From contig JAFTCS010000200.1 in assembly GCA_017454565.1 (NCBI GenBank), positions 1-6,354 on the forward strand: a DNA stretch of 6,354 nucleotides, read 5' to 3'. The notes under the pieces were generated by a model. That model was not told the origin of the DNA, searched no databases, and worked only from the letters and a program-made list of their open reading frames with translations. A program made the position numbers and the translations under genes. Positions 1 through 5,956 of the stretch are shown in pieces. Position 1 is the first letter of the stretch. The number at the start of each line of letters is the position of its first letter. Origin of the DNA: Clostridia bacterium (GTDB lineage: Bacteria; Bacillota; Clostridia; Oscillospirales; Acutalibacteraceae).

Positions 1-359
1 GGAGGAACGATCTGCTTGAAGTGGATGTTGAAGCCGTGTGCAAAAGCGATAGCCTTGCCCTCTGTGAGGTTGGGAGCGATATCGTTTCTGAAGATGTCAG
101 CCTGCTTCTCATCGGGAGTGAGGATCATGATGACGTCAGCCTTCTGTGTAGCCTCTGCGGTGGTGTATACCTCGAAGCCAAGCTCCTTGACATGGTCCCA
201 GCGCTTGCTGCCCTTGTAAAGGCCGATAATTACGTTTACGCCGCTGTCACGAAGGTTGAGTGCATGAGCGTGTCCCTGGCTGCCGTAGCCGATGATGGCA
301 ACGGTCTTACCCTTGAGCTGGTTGATGTCGCAGTCTGCGTCATAATAGATTTTTGGCAT
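1..359 (-). CDS. ilvC: Ketol-acid reductoisomerase, N-terminal part (cut by window edge)
   Basis: Second common enzyme of valine, leucine and isoleucine synthesis: it isomerises and reduces acetolactate or acetohydroxybutyrate to the dihydroxy acid, using NADPH and Mg2+, in the cytosol. Only 119 full codons are present; the C-terminal metal-binding knotted domain lies beyond base 1. Visible are the Rossmann dinucleotide loop GYGSQGH (residues 24-30), the start of the cofactor-specificity loop (SKRW, 51-54) and the FAHGFNIHF segment with the expected catalytic His108. The ATG at 357-359 has GGAGG at 369-373, 9 nt upstream. It is the third gene after ilvB and ilvN, 110 nt from ilvN. I see no convincing promoter or terminator in that gap, so I infer co-transcription. 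The start region folds into a hairpin, listed separately. The identification is very secure. Confidence 0.97.
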   Translation of the reverse strand, partial: MPKIYYDADCDINQLKGKTVAIIGYGSQGHAHALNLRDSGVNVIIGLYKGSKRWDHVKELGFEVYTTAEATQKADVIMILTPDEKQADIFRNDIAPNLTEGKAIAFAHGFNIHFKQIVP

Positions 360-360
360 T

Positions 361-386
361 GTAAATTACCTCCAAAGTAATTTTAC
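361..386 (-). promoter_or_regulatory. Hairpin carrying the ilvC Shine-Dalgarno in its loop
   Basis: Read on the minus strand, GTAAAATTAC (386-377) pairs with GTAATTTAC (369-361): nine base pairs with one bulged A. The 7-nt loop TTTGGAG contains four of the five GGAGG bases; the fifth is in the closing pair. The 3' arm fills the whole spacer and ends one base before the ATG. The pairing is seen directly. A role in setting or regulating ilvC translation is inference, and the AU-rich stem is only moderately stable. Confidence 0.5.
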
Positions 387-405
387 GGGCAGCAGTCTTT
401 TATTA

Positions 406-422
406 GTGCGCCTTTACCGCAC
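406..422 (-). other. Small stem-loop in the ilvN-ilvC gap
   Basis: GTGCG and CGCAC (406-410 and 418-422) form a five-pair stem with a 7-nt loop, next to the 8-base palindrome CGGCGCCG at 423-430. No T-run follows on either strand, so it is not a simple terminator. It could be an mRNA processing or stability element in the ilvBNC transcript; no function is shown. Confidence 0.3.
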
Positions 423-469
423 CGGCGCCGCCTGTTGAAAAAATATATTTTATGAAATTCGTTAGACCG

Positions 470-961
470 TCATTTGCGTGATACAGCGGAATCTTTTTCT
501 ATCGCTACTGTACCTGTTCTGACGATCTCACGGATGCCATACGGTTTAAGAAGATCTGTCAGCGTTTCAAAGCGCTCCTGAGTATCTGCAAACTGCAGTG
601 TCATGGTGTTCAGTGAAACGTCAACGATCTTTGCGTCCATCAGCTCGGATATTTTCATTATGTCGAGCCTCTGCTTTGCGGGGCAGCTCACTTTTATGAG
701 TGAAAGCTCTCTGCTGATGAACTCGTCCTTTGCAAAGGTGCGTACCTTTATTACGGGTATGACCTTGTTAAGCTGTTTTTCCAGCTGTTCTATCACATAT
801 TCGTCACCATCCGCAACAATGGTGATCCTTGAAAACCGCGGGTCCTCGGTGATACCCACCGCAAGACTGTCTATGTTGAAGCCTCGTCTTGAGAAAAGTC
901 CGGATACCTTTGAAAGTACACCGGCATGGTTTTCTACAAGAACTGAAAGTGTATATTTCAT
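470..961 (-). CDS. ilvN: Acetolactate synthase, small regulatory subunit
   Basis: Regulatory subunit of acetohydroxyacid synthase; it binds IlvB, raises its activity and mediates valine feedback inhibition. The protein has 163 residues, the usual size of the long form. An ACT domain covers about residues 3-75 (LSVLVENHAGVLSKVSGLF..RRGFNIDSL), followed by the small-subunit C-terminal domain to about 155. Asn11, Gly14 and Asn29, positions linked to valine binding in E. coli IlvH, are all present, so I infer valine sensitivity. The ATG at 959-961 is chosen because GGAGG lies 6 nt upstream and IlvH-like homology begins there; a TTG at 1006 would overlap ilvB and has no ribosome site. It starts 11 nt after the ilvB stop, with stop and Shine-Dalgarno abutting (TAA-GGAGG), which suggests translational coupling. 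Confidence 0.96.
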   Translation of the reverse strand: MKYTLSVLVENHAGVLSKVSGLFSRRGFNIDSLAVGITEDPRFSRITIVADGDEYVIEQLEKQLNKVIPVIKVRTFAKDEFISRELSLIKVSCPAKQRLDIMKISELMDAKIVDVSLNTMTLQFADTQERFETLTDLLKPYGIREIVRTGTVAIEKDSAVSRK

Positions 962-972
962 GCTCTGCCTCC

Positions 973-2592
973 TTATCTTGACGGTGTGCCCGGATGTACG
1001 TTGCAAACAAGCAGGAAGGGCTTATCGCTTTTCAGCATTTTTTCTGCACAGGCCTCGGCTTCCGCGTTATCCGAAACGAAAGCGGATTCTATGCCGTAGG
1101 CTTCGGCTATGCGCTTGAAATCGGGAACCTCCTCAAGCTCGGTAACGGCGTAGCGGCTGTTGTAGAAAACATCCTGAAGCTCGTGCACCATGCCGAGAAC
1201 GGTGTTGCGCATGACGATTATCTTTACGTTAAGATTGTTCTGCACGATCGTAGCAAGTTCGTTGAACATCATCTGGAAAGAACCGTCACCGCATACCGCA
1301 ACAACGTCTCTTGCGGGACGTGCGAACTTTGCGCCGATGGCAGCGGGTACTGAATAACCCATTGTTCCCATGCCGCCCGATGTAAAGAAACGTCCGTCGG
1401 ACAGCTTGCAGTTGTTGGCGCACCATATCTGGTTCTGACCTACATCTGCAATAAGTATTGCCTTGGAGCTCATCATTCCCGAAAGCTTCTCAAGAAAGCT
1501 CTTCGGCTCAACATAGCCCTCAAATTTCTTGTATGGAACGGCAAAATCCTTTTTCCACTGGTCAACACTGCTGAGCCACTCGGCAGGAGCAGTATATTCA
1601 ACGTCTTTGAGCATAGCGGAAAGCACATTTTTGATATCGCCGACTATTGGAATATTGGTTTTCATGTTCTTGCCGATCTCTGCGGGGTCAATATCTATAT
1701 GGATGACCGCTGTGCGTTCAACGACCTGATCGGGAGCGGAGACAGCTCTGTCACCCACTCGCGCGCCGCAGACGATGATAAGGTCGGAATCGTGGATGAC
1801 CTTATTGGCAGCCTTCTTGCCGTGAGAGCCTATCATGCCCACATAAAGCGGATCATCCGAAGGCATGGCGCCTATTCCCATCATTGTTGAGATAACCGGA
1901 ATGTTTGTCTTTTTGACAAACTCCCTGAATTTCAGCTTTGCACCCGAGGTGAGCACACCGCCGCCTGCGACGATCACAGGGCGTTCGGCATGGGAAAGTA
2001 TGTCAAGAGCGCGCTTTATCTGCATTGGGTGGCCGGAAACACTGGGCTTGTAGCCTATAATATTCACCTTTTCCGGGTAAACGAACTCCTCGACCTCGTC
2101 CTGCTGAACATCTACGGGAACATCTATCAGCACAGGGCCTGGTCTGCCGGTGGAAGCAATGTGGAAAGCCTCCTTGAATACAGTGGGAAGGTCTGCTGCG
2201 TTCTTTACAAGATAGCTGTGCTTTACAAAGGATTCACATGCTCCTGTGATGTCGGCCTCCTGAAAAACGTCACGGCCGAGCTGGTCGCTTTTGACCTGAC
2301 CGGTGATGGCTATAAGGGGTATGGAATCCATATATGCAGTGGCAATGCCTGTTATCATGTTCAGCGCTCCGGGACCGGAGGTAGCGACACATACGCCTAC
2401 CTTTGAGAGTGCTCTGGCGTAGCCGCTGGCAGCATGTGCGGCGTTCTGCTCCTGACGGACAAGAACCGCCTTGATGTCGGTATCATAAAGCTTATCGAAG
2501 AAGGGGCATATAACGGCGCCCGGATAACCAAAGACGATCTCCACACCTTCTTCCTGAAGGCATTTTACCATAATTTCAGCTCCGTTGATCAT
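973..2592 (-). CDS. ilvB: Acetolactate (acetohydroxyacid) synthase, large catalytic subunit
   Basis: Thiamine-diphosphate, FAD and Mg2+ enzyme that condenses two pyruvates to acetolactate, or pyruvate plus 2-ketobutyrate to acetohydroxybutyrate: the first common step of branched-chain amino acid synthesis. It has 539 residues, slightly short for the family. Visible are GYPG (22-25), catalytic Glu48 in RQEQ, TSGPGALN (71-78), a GARVGDR segment (276-282) like the AHAS FAD-site motif, and the cofactor motif GDG (435-437) ending at Asn463. The biosynthetic role is supported by ilvN directly downstream. The ATG at 2590-2592 has AGGAGG 6 nt upstream; a TTG at 2619 falls inside the -10 box and cannot be the start. 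Oddity: Leu472 (codon 1177-1179) occupies the position usually held by Trp, and Lys101 the herbicide-site Pro position. Operon promoter at 2619-2647. Confidence 0.97.
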   Translation of the reverse strand: MINGAEIMVKCLQEEGVEIVFGYPGAVICPFFDKLYDTDIKAVLVRQEQNAAHAASGYARALSKVGVCVATSGPGALNMITGIATAYMDSIPLIAITGQVKSDQLGRDVFQEADITGACESFVKHSYLVKNAADLPTVFKEAFHIASTGRPGPVLIDVPVDVQQDEVEEFVYPEKVNIIGYKPSVSGHPMQIKRALDILSHAERPVIVAGGGVLTSGAKLKFREFVKKTNIPVISTMMGIGAMPSDDPLYVGMIGSHGKKAANKVIHDSDLIIVCGARVGDRAVSAPDQVVERTAVIHIDIDPAEIGKNMKTNIPIVGDIKNVLSAMLKDVEYTAPAEWLSSVDQWKKDFAVPYKKFEGYVEPKSFLEKLSGMMSSKAILIADVGQNQIWCANNCKLSDGRFFTSGGMGTMGYSVPAAIGAKFARPARDVVAVCGDGSFQMMFNELATIVQNNLNVKIIVMRNTVLGMVHELQDVFYNSRYAVTELEEVPDFKRIAEAYGIESAFVSDNAEAEACAEKMLKSDKPFLLVCNVHPGTPSR

Positions 2593-2607
2593 AGAACTCC
2601 TCCTTTC

Positions 2608-2625
2608 ATATAACTCCAATTATAT
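2608..2625. promoter_or_regulatory. AT-rich inverted repeat across the ilvB -10 box and start point
   Basis: ATATAA (2608-2613) and TTATAT (2620-2625) are exact reverse complements separated by 6 bp. The repeat covers the ilvB -10 box and the predicted transcription start. This is a sensible position for a repressor, but six AT-only pairs next to a TATAAT box can arise by chance. Low confidence as an operator. Confidence 0.25.
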
Positions 2626-2647
2626 CATTACGAAAAAATTGTGTCAA
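2612..2647 (-). promoter_or_regulatory. Promoter of the ilvBNC operon
   Basis: On the minus strand, TTGACA (2647-2642) and TATAAT (2624-2619) are both perfect and separated by 17 nt. Transcription should start near 2612, leaving a leader of about 20 nt that carries AAAGGAGG and then the ilvB ATG. There is no room for a T-box or leader-peptide attenuator, so control would have to be by a DNA-binding protein, on translation, or by feedback on the enzyme. Confidence 0.85.
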
Positions 2648-2780
2648 GACCCTGATAAAGCGGCGAAAACTCTTTTTTGCGAAAATGAGTCCTCCCCCGG
2701 TCCCCTTTCCCGAAAAACCTGTGTTTGTGTTATCAACATAAAAACTGGAGCTTGGGATTCATTGTTATGCAAAAAAACGG
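2648..2780. other. Spacer between divergent operons, no gene seen
   Basis: This is the middle of the divergent gap between ilvB and rsmD. I find no ORF with a ribosome site and no strong hairpin. The only notable feature is a purine-rich minus-strand stretch with G-runs of 3, 4, 5 and 2 across 2691-2712, about 45-65 bp upstream of the ilvB -35 box. Confidence 0.5.
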
Positions 2781-2815
2781 TTGACAATTTGGCGTGATAT
2801 TTTATAATTATAGTG
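2781..2815 (+). promoter_or_regulatory. Promoter of the rsmD-coaD operon
   Basis: TTGACA (2781-2786) and TATAAT (2803-2808) are both perfect with a 16-nt spacer, one short of optimal. The start is expected near 2815, giving a leader of about 54 nt before the rsmD ATG. The -10 is part of the 10-base palindrome TATAATTATA (2803-2812). This is the only good plus-strand promoter before the transglutaminase gene, so it likely drives all four genes. Confidence 0.82.
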
Positions 2816-2868
2816 TGGTATTATAATAATGTAAGTATGGAGCAAATCCGACGGAGGATAGTGAAAAC

Positions 2869-3420
2869 ATGAGGGTCATTACGGGTTCATGCAGGGGAAG
2901 AAAGCTTGTTTCACCGACAGGCGATGATGTTCGTCCTACTACCGACAACGTAAAGGAATCGGTGTTCAGTATAATACAGTTCTCGGTCGAGGGCAGGAGC
3001 TTTCTCGACGCCTTTGCAGGCTCCGGTCAGATGGGCATAGAAGCCCTCAGCCGCGGCGCTTCCGGAGCTGTTTTTGTTGACAACAGCCGCCGCTCCCTTG
3101 ATGTCGTCAGAAAAAATCTGGAGCTTACCGGTCTTGCGGAAAAGGCAAGGGTAATAAGCACCGACACGATCTCATACCTTGCGGCATGCAGGGAAAGGTT
3201 TGATATCGCCTTTCTTGACCCGCCGTATAAAACGGGACTTCTGCAGAGCGCGCTGGAGCTTCTGCCGAAGGTAATGAACGAAAGCGGTTATATTATCTGT
3301 GAGCATCCCGCTGACGAAGAACTGCCGCAGAAAACAGGAGATTTTATTATTAAAAAAAGCTATAAGTACGGTAAAATAAAGATCATCGTATATTCTGGCG
3401 AGAAGGTGGAGGGTCTATGA
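2869..3420 (+). CDS. rsmD: 16S rRNA (guanine-966-N2)-methyltransferase
   Basis: SAM-dependent enzyme that methylates G966 (E. coli numbering) of 16S rRNA in the small-subunit decoding region. It has 183 residues, the normal length. Visible in order: GSCRGRKL (6-13), the family signature RPTTDNVKESVF (22-33), SAM-binding motif I LDAFAGSG (46-53), and the amino-methyltransferase catalytic motif DPPY (117-120). The fold is a single Rossmann methyltransferase domain. GGAGG at 2853-2857 is 11 nt from the ATG, rather long; a GTG at 2861 is nearer but out of frame and closes after three codons (GTG AAA ACA TGA). It is the first gene of the plus-strand operon, and its TGA overlaps the coaD ATG (ATGA at 3417-3420), a pairing common in Firmicutes. 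Confidence 0.95.
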   Translation: MRVITGSCRGRKLVSPTGDDVRPTTDNVKESVFSIIQFSVEGRSFLDAFAGSGQMGIEALSRGASGAVFVDNSRRSLDVVRKNLELTGLAEKARVISTDTISYLAACRERFDIAFLDPPYKTGLLQSALELLPKVMNESGYIICEHPADEELPQKTGDFIIKKSYKYGKIKIIVYSGEKVEGL

Positions 3421-3908
3421 CAACTGCAATATATCCCGGAAGCTTCGACCCCGTTACGGTGGGTCATCTTGATATTATGAAACGCGCTTCAAAGCTGTTT
3501 GACAGGGTGATCGTTGCCGTACTGGTGAACATGGAGAAAAAGCCATGGTTTACCATAGACGAGAGAACCGAGCTGCTGAGAAAGGCAACACAGGACATGC
3601 CTAATGTAGAGATAGCATCCTTTGACGGTCTGCTGGTCGATTTTGCGGCACAAAAGAAAGCATCAGCCATAGTCAAGGGTCTCAGGGCGGTTTCCGACTT
3701 TGAATATGAATTTCAGATGGCGCTGACCAACCGCAAGTTAGATGACAGTATAGAAACGGTTTTCCTTACCAGCAGCGCCGAGAACATGTTTCTCAGTTCA
3801 AGCATAGTAAAGCAGGTGGGACTGCTTGGCGGCGATATAGACACCTTTGTACCTGAATGTATAAAGGATGAGATACTTCTGAGAATAAAACAGAGAATAA
3901 AAAAATGA
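3417..3908 (+). CDS. coaD: Phosphopantetheine adenylyltransferase
   Basis: Fourth step of coenzyme A synthesis: transfers AMP from ATP to 4'-phosphopantetheine, giving dephospho-CoA. It has 163 residues, typical for this nucleotidyltransferase, which is normally a hexamer. Motifs seen: YPGSFDPVTVGH (6-17) with the TxGH nucleotide site His17; KGLR (87-90), usually RGLR, followed by SDFEYEFQMA; and the C-terminal SSSIVK (127-132). All expected active-site residues are present, apart from the conservative Lys87 for Arg. The ATG overlaps the rsmD stop codon; GGAGG at 3408-3412 lies inside rsmD, 4 nt before the start, so translation is probably coupled. A 63-nt gap with a small hairpin separates it from the coiled-coil gene. 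Confidence 0.97.
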   Translation: MTTAIYPGSFDPVTVGHLDIMKRASKLFDRVIVAVLVNMEKKPWFTIDERTELLRKATQDMPNVEIASFDGLLVDFAAQKKASAIVKGLRAVSDFEYEFQMALTNRKLDDSIETVFLTSSAENMFLSSSIVKQVGLLGGDIDTFVPECIKDEILLRIKQRIKK

Positions 3909-3910
3909 TA

Positions 3911-3932
3911 GTCTGCGCTGAATGATGCAGAC
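3911..3932 (+). other. Intercistronic stem-loop after coaD
   Basis: GTCTGC (3911-3916) pairs perfectly with GCAGAC (3927-3932) around a 10-nt loop, two bases after the coaD stop. No T-run follows, so it is not an intrinsic terminator. It could mark an mRNA processing or stability site between coaD and the next gene. Confidence 0.3.
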
Positions 3933-3971
3933 AGCAAGCATGACTTTGAGGAAGAAAGGGAGTAGGGCAAA

Positions 3972-4487
3972 ATGAAACTGGAAATGCTTATTGACGAGCT
4001 GCAGGAGATCCTGGACAATTCGTTCAAAATGCCTTTAAGCGGCGGCAAAAGAGTGGTAAACACCGAGCGCATGCAGGAAATTGTTGAGGAGCTTCGCACG
4101 AATACTCCTCAGGAGGTGCGCCAGGCAAAGATAGTCAATGCCGAAAGGAGCAGCATCCTTGCCAAGTCAAAGCAGGAGGCCGAGATCATAGTGCAGCAGG
4201 CTGAGGAGAGAGCCAAGGCAATGGTCGAGCGCAGTGAGATCACCAGACAGGCTCAGATAAAGGCAAACGAAATAATCGCCAAGGCAAATGAGGAAGCGGA
4301 AAAGATCAAGCAGGCAGCTAATCAGTATATCGACGGCATGATGAAAAAGGCTGACGATGAGCTTTCGGCAAATCTGGCTGCACTTAAAAAGACAAGACAG
4401 AACCTGAAAGCCTATCAGTCAAAGGGCAGTGTGCCTGCAAAGAATTCCCCGCAGAAAAAGCAGGCATCAAGAAAAGAGGAGCAGTAA
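3972..4487 (+). CDS. Coiled-coil protein of unknown function, stalk-like
   Basis: I recognise the type but no defined function. Proteins like this follow coaD in many Clostridia and are often labelled ATPase or V-ATPase subunit H-like on coiled-coil similarity alone. It has 171 residues and no signal peptide or membrane segment, so it is probably cytoplasmic. The N-terminal part (1-50; LIDELQEIL, then TERMQEIVEELR) looks like two amphipathic helices joined by a PLSGGK loop. Residues about 52-148 form one long charged helix whose Ala and Ile/Val recur every 11 residues, as in right-handed coiled coils of rotary ATPase stalks. The tail (149-171) is Lys/Gln/Ser-rich and likely disordered. AGGGAG at 3957-3962 lies 9 nt before the ATG. 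No ATP-binding motif is visible, so an ATPase label is not supported. A division or scaffold role is possible. Confidence 0.85.
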   Translation: MKLEMLIDELQEILDNSFKMPLSGGKRVVNTERMQEIVEELRTNTPQEVRQAKIVNAERSSILAKSKQEAEIIVQQAEERAKAMVERSEITRQAQIKANEIIAKANEEAEKIKQAANQYIDGMMKKADDELSANLAALKKTRQNLKAYQSKGSVPAKNSPQKKQASRKEEQ

Positions 4488-4535
4488 ATCTTTTTCGATA
4501 ATAATAACGGCGTGACCGCAGTAAGGGGGAACGGG

Positions 4536-5897
4536 ATGAAAAAGATAGTTTCCAACACTCTGTATATATTGTTTGTCGGGTTTGCGCTTACACTTGTAGT
4601 GGCCTGTATTATGCTGGTTATAAACATTTCTAACGGTGACGGACAGAACTTCAACGATATCGAGGCGTTAAAGCTCAGCGGTTCTGCGGATGAGGATATT
4701 GCTTTTGCGCATATCACCAACGAGGTGCTTAGCGAGGCGCCGGGCAATTATCAGCAGGTCTCGGTACAGTTCGGCTACGATGCGCTCAGAAACGAGAAAA
4801 AGGAATATCTTTACGATCACCTGATGTCAGGCATCTATACCGTTTCAAATGAAGCCGACGAAAACGGCAGGTATCGTTTGTCAAGAATAAGGGTACACAA
4901 CTATAAGCTCTCAGAGTTTGATATCCGTGAGGTTGTAAACGCTTTCATATATGATAATCCGCAGTATTTCTGGATAGAGAATCTGTTCGGCTATGCCTAT
5001 GCGGGCGATGATACTATTGTGGAGTTCTATTCGGTGCTTTCGGCAAACGAATGCAGCAGGTATATCAAACGGTTCAACGATAAAGTCACTGAGCTTCTTT
5101 CTCAGGTAGAAAAGGGCAAGTCGGCGTATCAGCGCGAAAAGCTGATACACGATCTGATACTGAAAAACTGCACCTACAAGACAGGAGTGAAAAGCTCTGC
5201 TGACGGCTGGGAATACTTCACAGCCTACGGCGCGATAGTGAACGGTGAGGCTGTATGCGAGGGCTATGCCAAATCCATGCAGGTCCTTCTCACAAGGGTA
5301 GGAGTGCAGTGCAGCATGGTCAGGGGCGATGCCGGCGGAGTTGCGCACATGTGGAACGTGGTGGAGCTGAACGGCGAATGGTACCATGTTGACCCCACAT
5401 GGGATGACAATGAAAACGACAACGTACCCAGCTATGAATACTTCAATGTCACTACCGAGCAGATATGCAAGAACCATACTATATGCGATGACATTTACAC
5501 CGTTACGAGCACTGATGATGAAGAGATAGAACCTCTTGCGAAGTACAATTTTTATGTACCCATGTGTACATCAAGAGATATGAACTATTATCAGGTTGAG
5601 GGCATACTTATACGCAGACTGGACAAAACTGCCGAGGATGCTCTGACTGAGCTTATAAAGGAAAAGGCTGAAAGCGGAGAGACTTATATTCCGATACGCT
5701 TCGGTACAGAGCTTCCGTATTCTGAGTATGTAAACAAGCTCTTCCATGAGTCGCCGTACCTGTTCTATTATTGTCTGGAGAATGTCAACAACACACTCAG
5801 CAAAAATAAGCAGGTCGATGCAGGCAGTGTGTTCCTGCTGAAAAACGAGGATTTCCGCACACTGAGGGTAAGACTGAGCTACACAGGCGGTGCGTGA
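4536..5897 (+). CDS. Membrane-anchored transglutaminase-like protein
   Basis: It has 453 residues. The N-terminus MKK plus a hydrophobic stretch at 7-29 anchors it in the membrane with the rest outside; Cys24 in VVAC also resembles a lipobox, but the hydrophobic residues after it favour a plain anchor. The transglutaminase/protease-like core spans about 197-305, with Cys241 in GEAVCEGYA, His271 in AHMWN and Asp286 in HVDPTWD at family spacing, so the triad is intact. Such proteins may cleave or cross-link proteins or wall peptides; the substrate here is unknown. Segments at about 83-170 and 363-449 resemble each other (VN..F..D.P..FW and VN..L..E.P..FY). There is no LPXTG motif. The ATG at 4536 is chosen because AAGGGGG lies 6 nt upstream; a GTG at 4512 has no ribosome site. 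Last gene of the operon, 48 nt after the coiled-coil gene. Confidence 0.9.
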   Translation: MKKIVSNTLYILFVGFALTLVVACIMLVINISNGDGQNFNDIEALKLSGSADEDIAFAHITNEVLSEAPGNYQQVSVQFGYDALRNEKKEYLYDHLMSGIYTVSNEADENGRYRLSRIRVHNYKLSEFDIREVVNAFIYDNPQYFWIENLFGYAYAGDDTIVEFYSVLSANECSRYIKRFNDKVTELLSQVEKGKSAYQREKLIHDLILKNCTYKTGVKSSADGWEYFTAYGAIVNGEAVCEGYAKSMQVLLTRVGVQCSMVRGDAGGVAHMWNVVELNGEWYHVDPTWDDNENDNVPSYEYFNVTTEQICKNHTICDDIYTVTSTDDEEIEPLAKYNFYVPMCTSRDMNYYQVEGILIRRLDKTAEDALTELIKEKAESGETYIPIRFGTELPYSEYVNKLFHESPYLFYYCLENVNNTLSKNKQVDAGSVFLLKNEDFRTLRVRLSYTGGA

Positions 5898-5956
5898 CCC
5901 ATGCCCTGAACCTATTGTGATTCGTGTGTATTTTTAAATACTTTTTTAGGAAAGTG

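Noticed and set aside
21..380. Plus-strand 119-codon ORF opposite ilvC
   Set aside because: The other strand encodes a clear ketol-acid reductoisomerase; there is no ribosome site or recognisable protein here.
962..1006. TTG start for ilvN giving 15 extra residues
   Set aside because: It overlaps ilvB, has no Shine-Dalgarno, and family similarity starts at the ATG at 959-961.
603..1353. Plus-strand ORFs of 171 and 119 codons opposite ilvN and ilvB
   Set aside because: They are shadows of strongly coding minus-strand genes and have no recognisable domains.
2619..2640. CodY-like box in the ilvB promoter
   Set aside because: The best alignment to AATTTTCWGAAAATT leaves five mismatches in an AT-rich stretch, no better than chance.
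2730..2738. DnaA-box-like TTATCAACA
   Set aside because: It is a single copy with one mismatch to the consensus and no AT-rich unwinding array or origin genes.
2585..2797. Plus-strand 70-codon ORF in the divergent spacer
   Set aside because: It runs over the ilvB promoter, has no Shine-Dalgarno and encodes low-complexity sequence.
2593..2868. T-box riboswitch ahead of ilvB
   Set aside because: The perfect ilvB promoter leaves only about 20 nt of leader and no T-box conserved sequence is seen upstream.
4512..4535. GTG start adding eight residues to the transglutaminase protein
   Set aside because: There is no ribosome site before it, while AAGGGGG sits 6 nt before the ATG at 4536, which also gives a standard MKK anchor start.
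4911..5477. Minus-strand 188-codon ORF
   Set aside because: It lies opposite the transglutaminase core, whose catalytic motifs prove the plus-strand frame.
5928..5947. GTATTT-TT-AAATAC plus T-run as terminator after the transglutaminase gene
   Set aside because: The stem is short, nearly all AT, and has a two-base loop, so it is too unstable; the GC-rich stem at 6025-6060 is a far better terminator.
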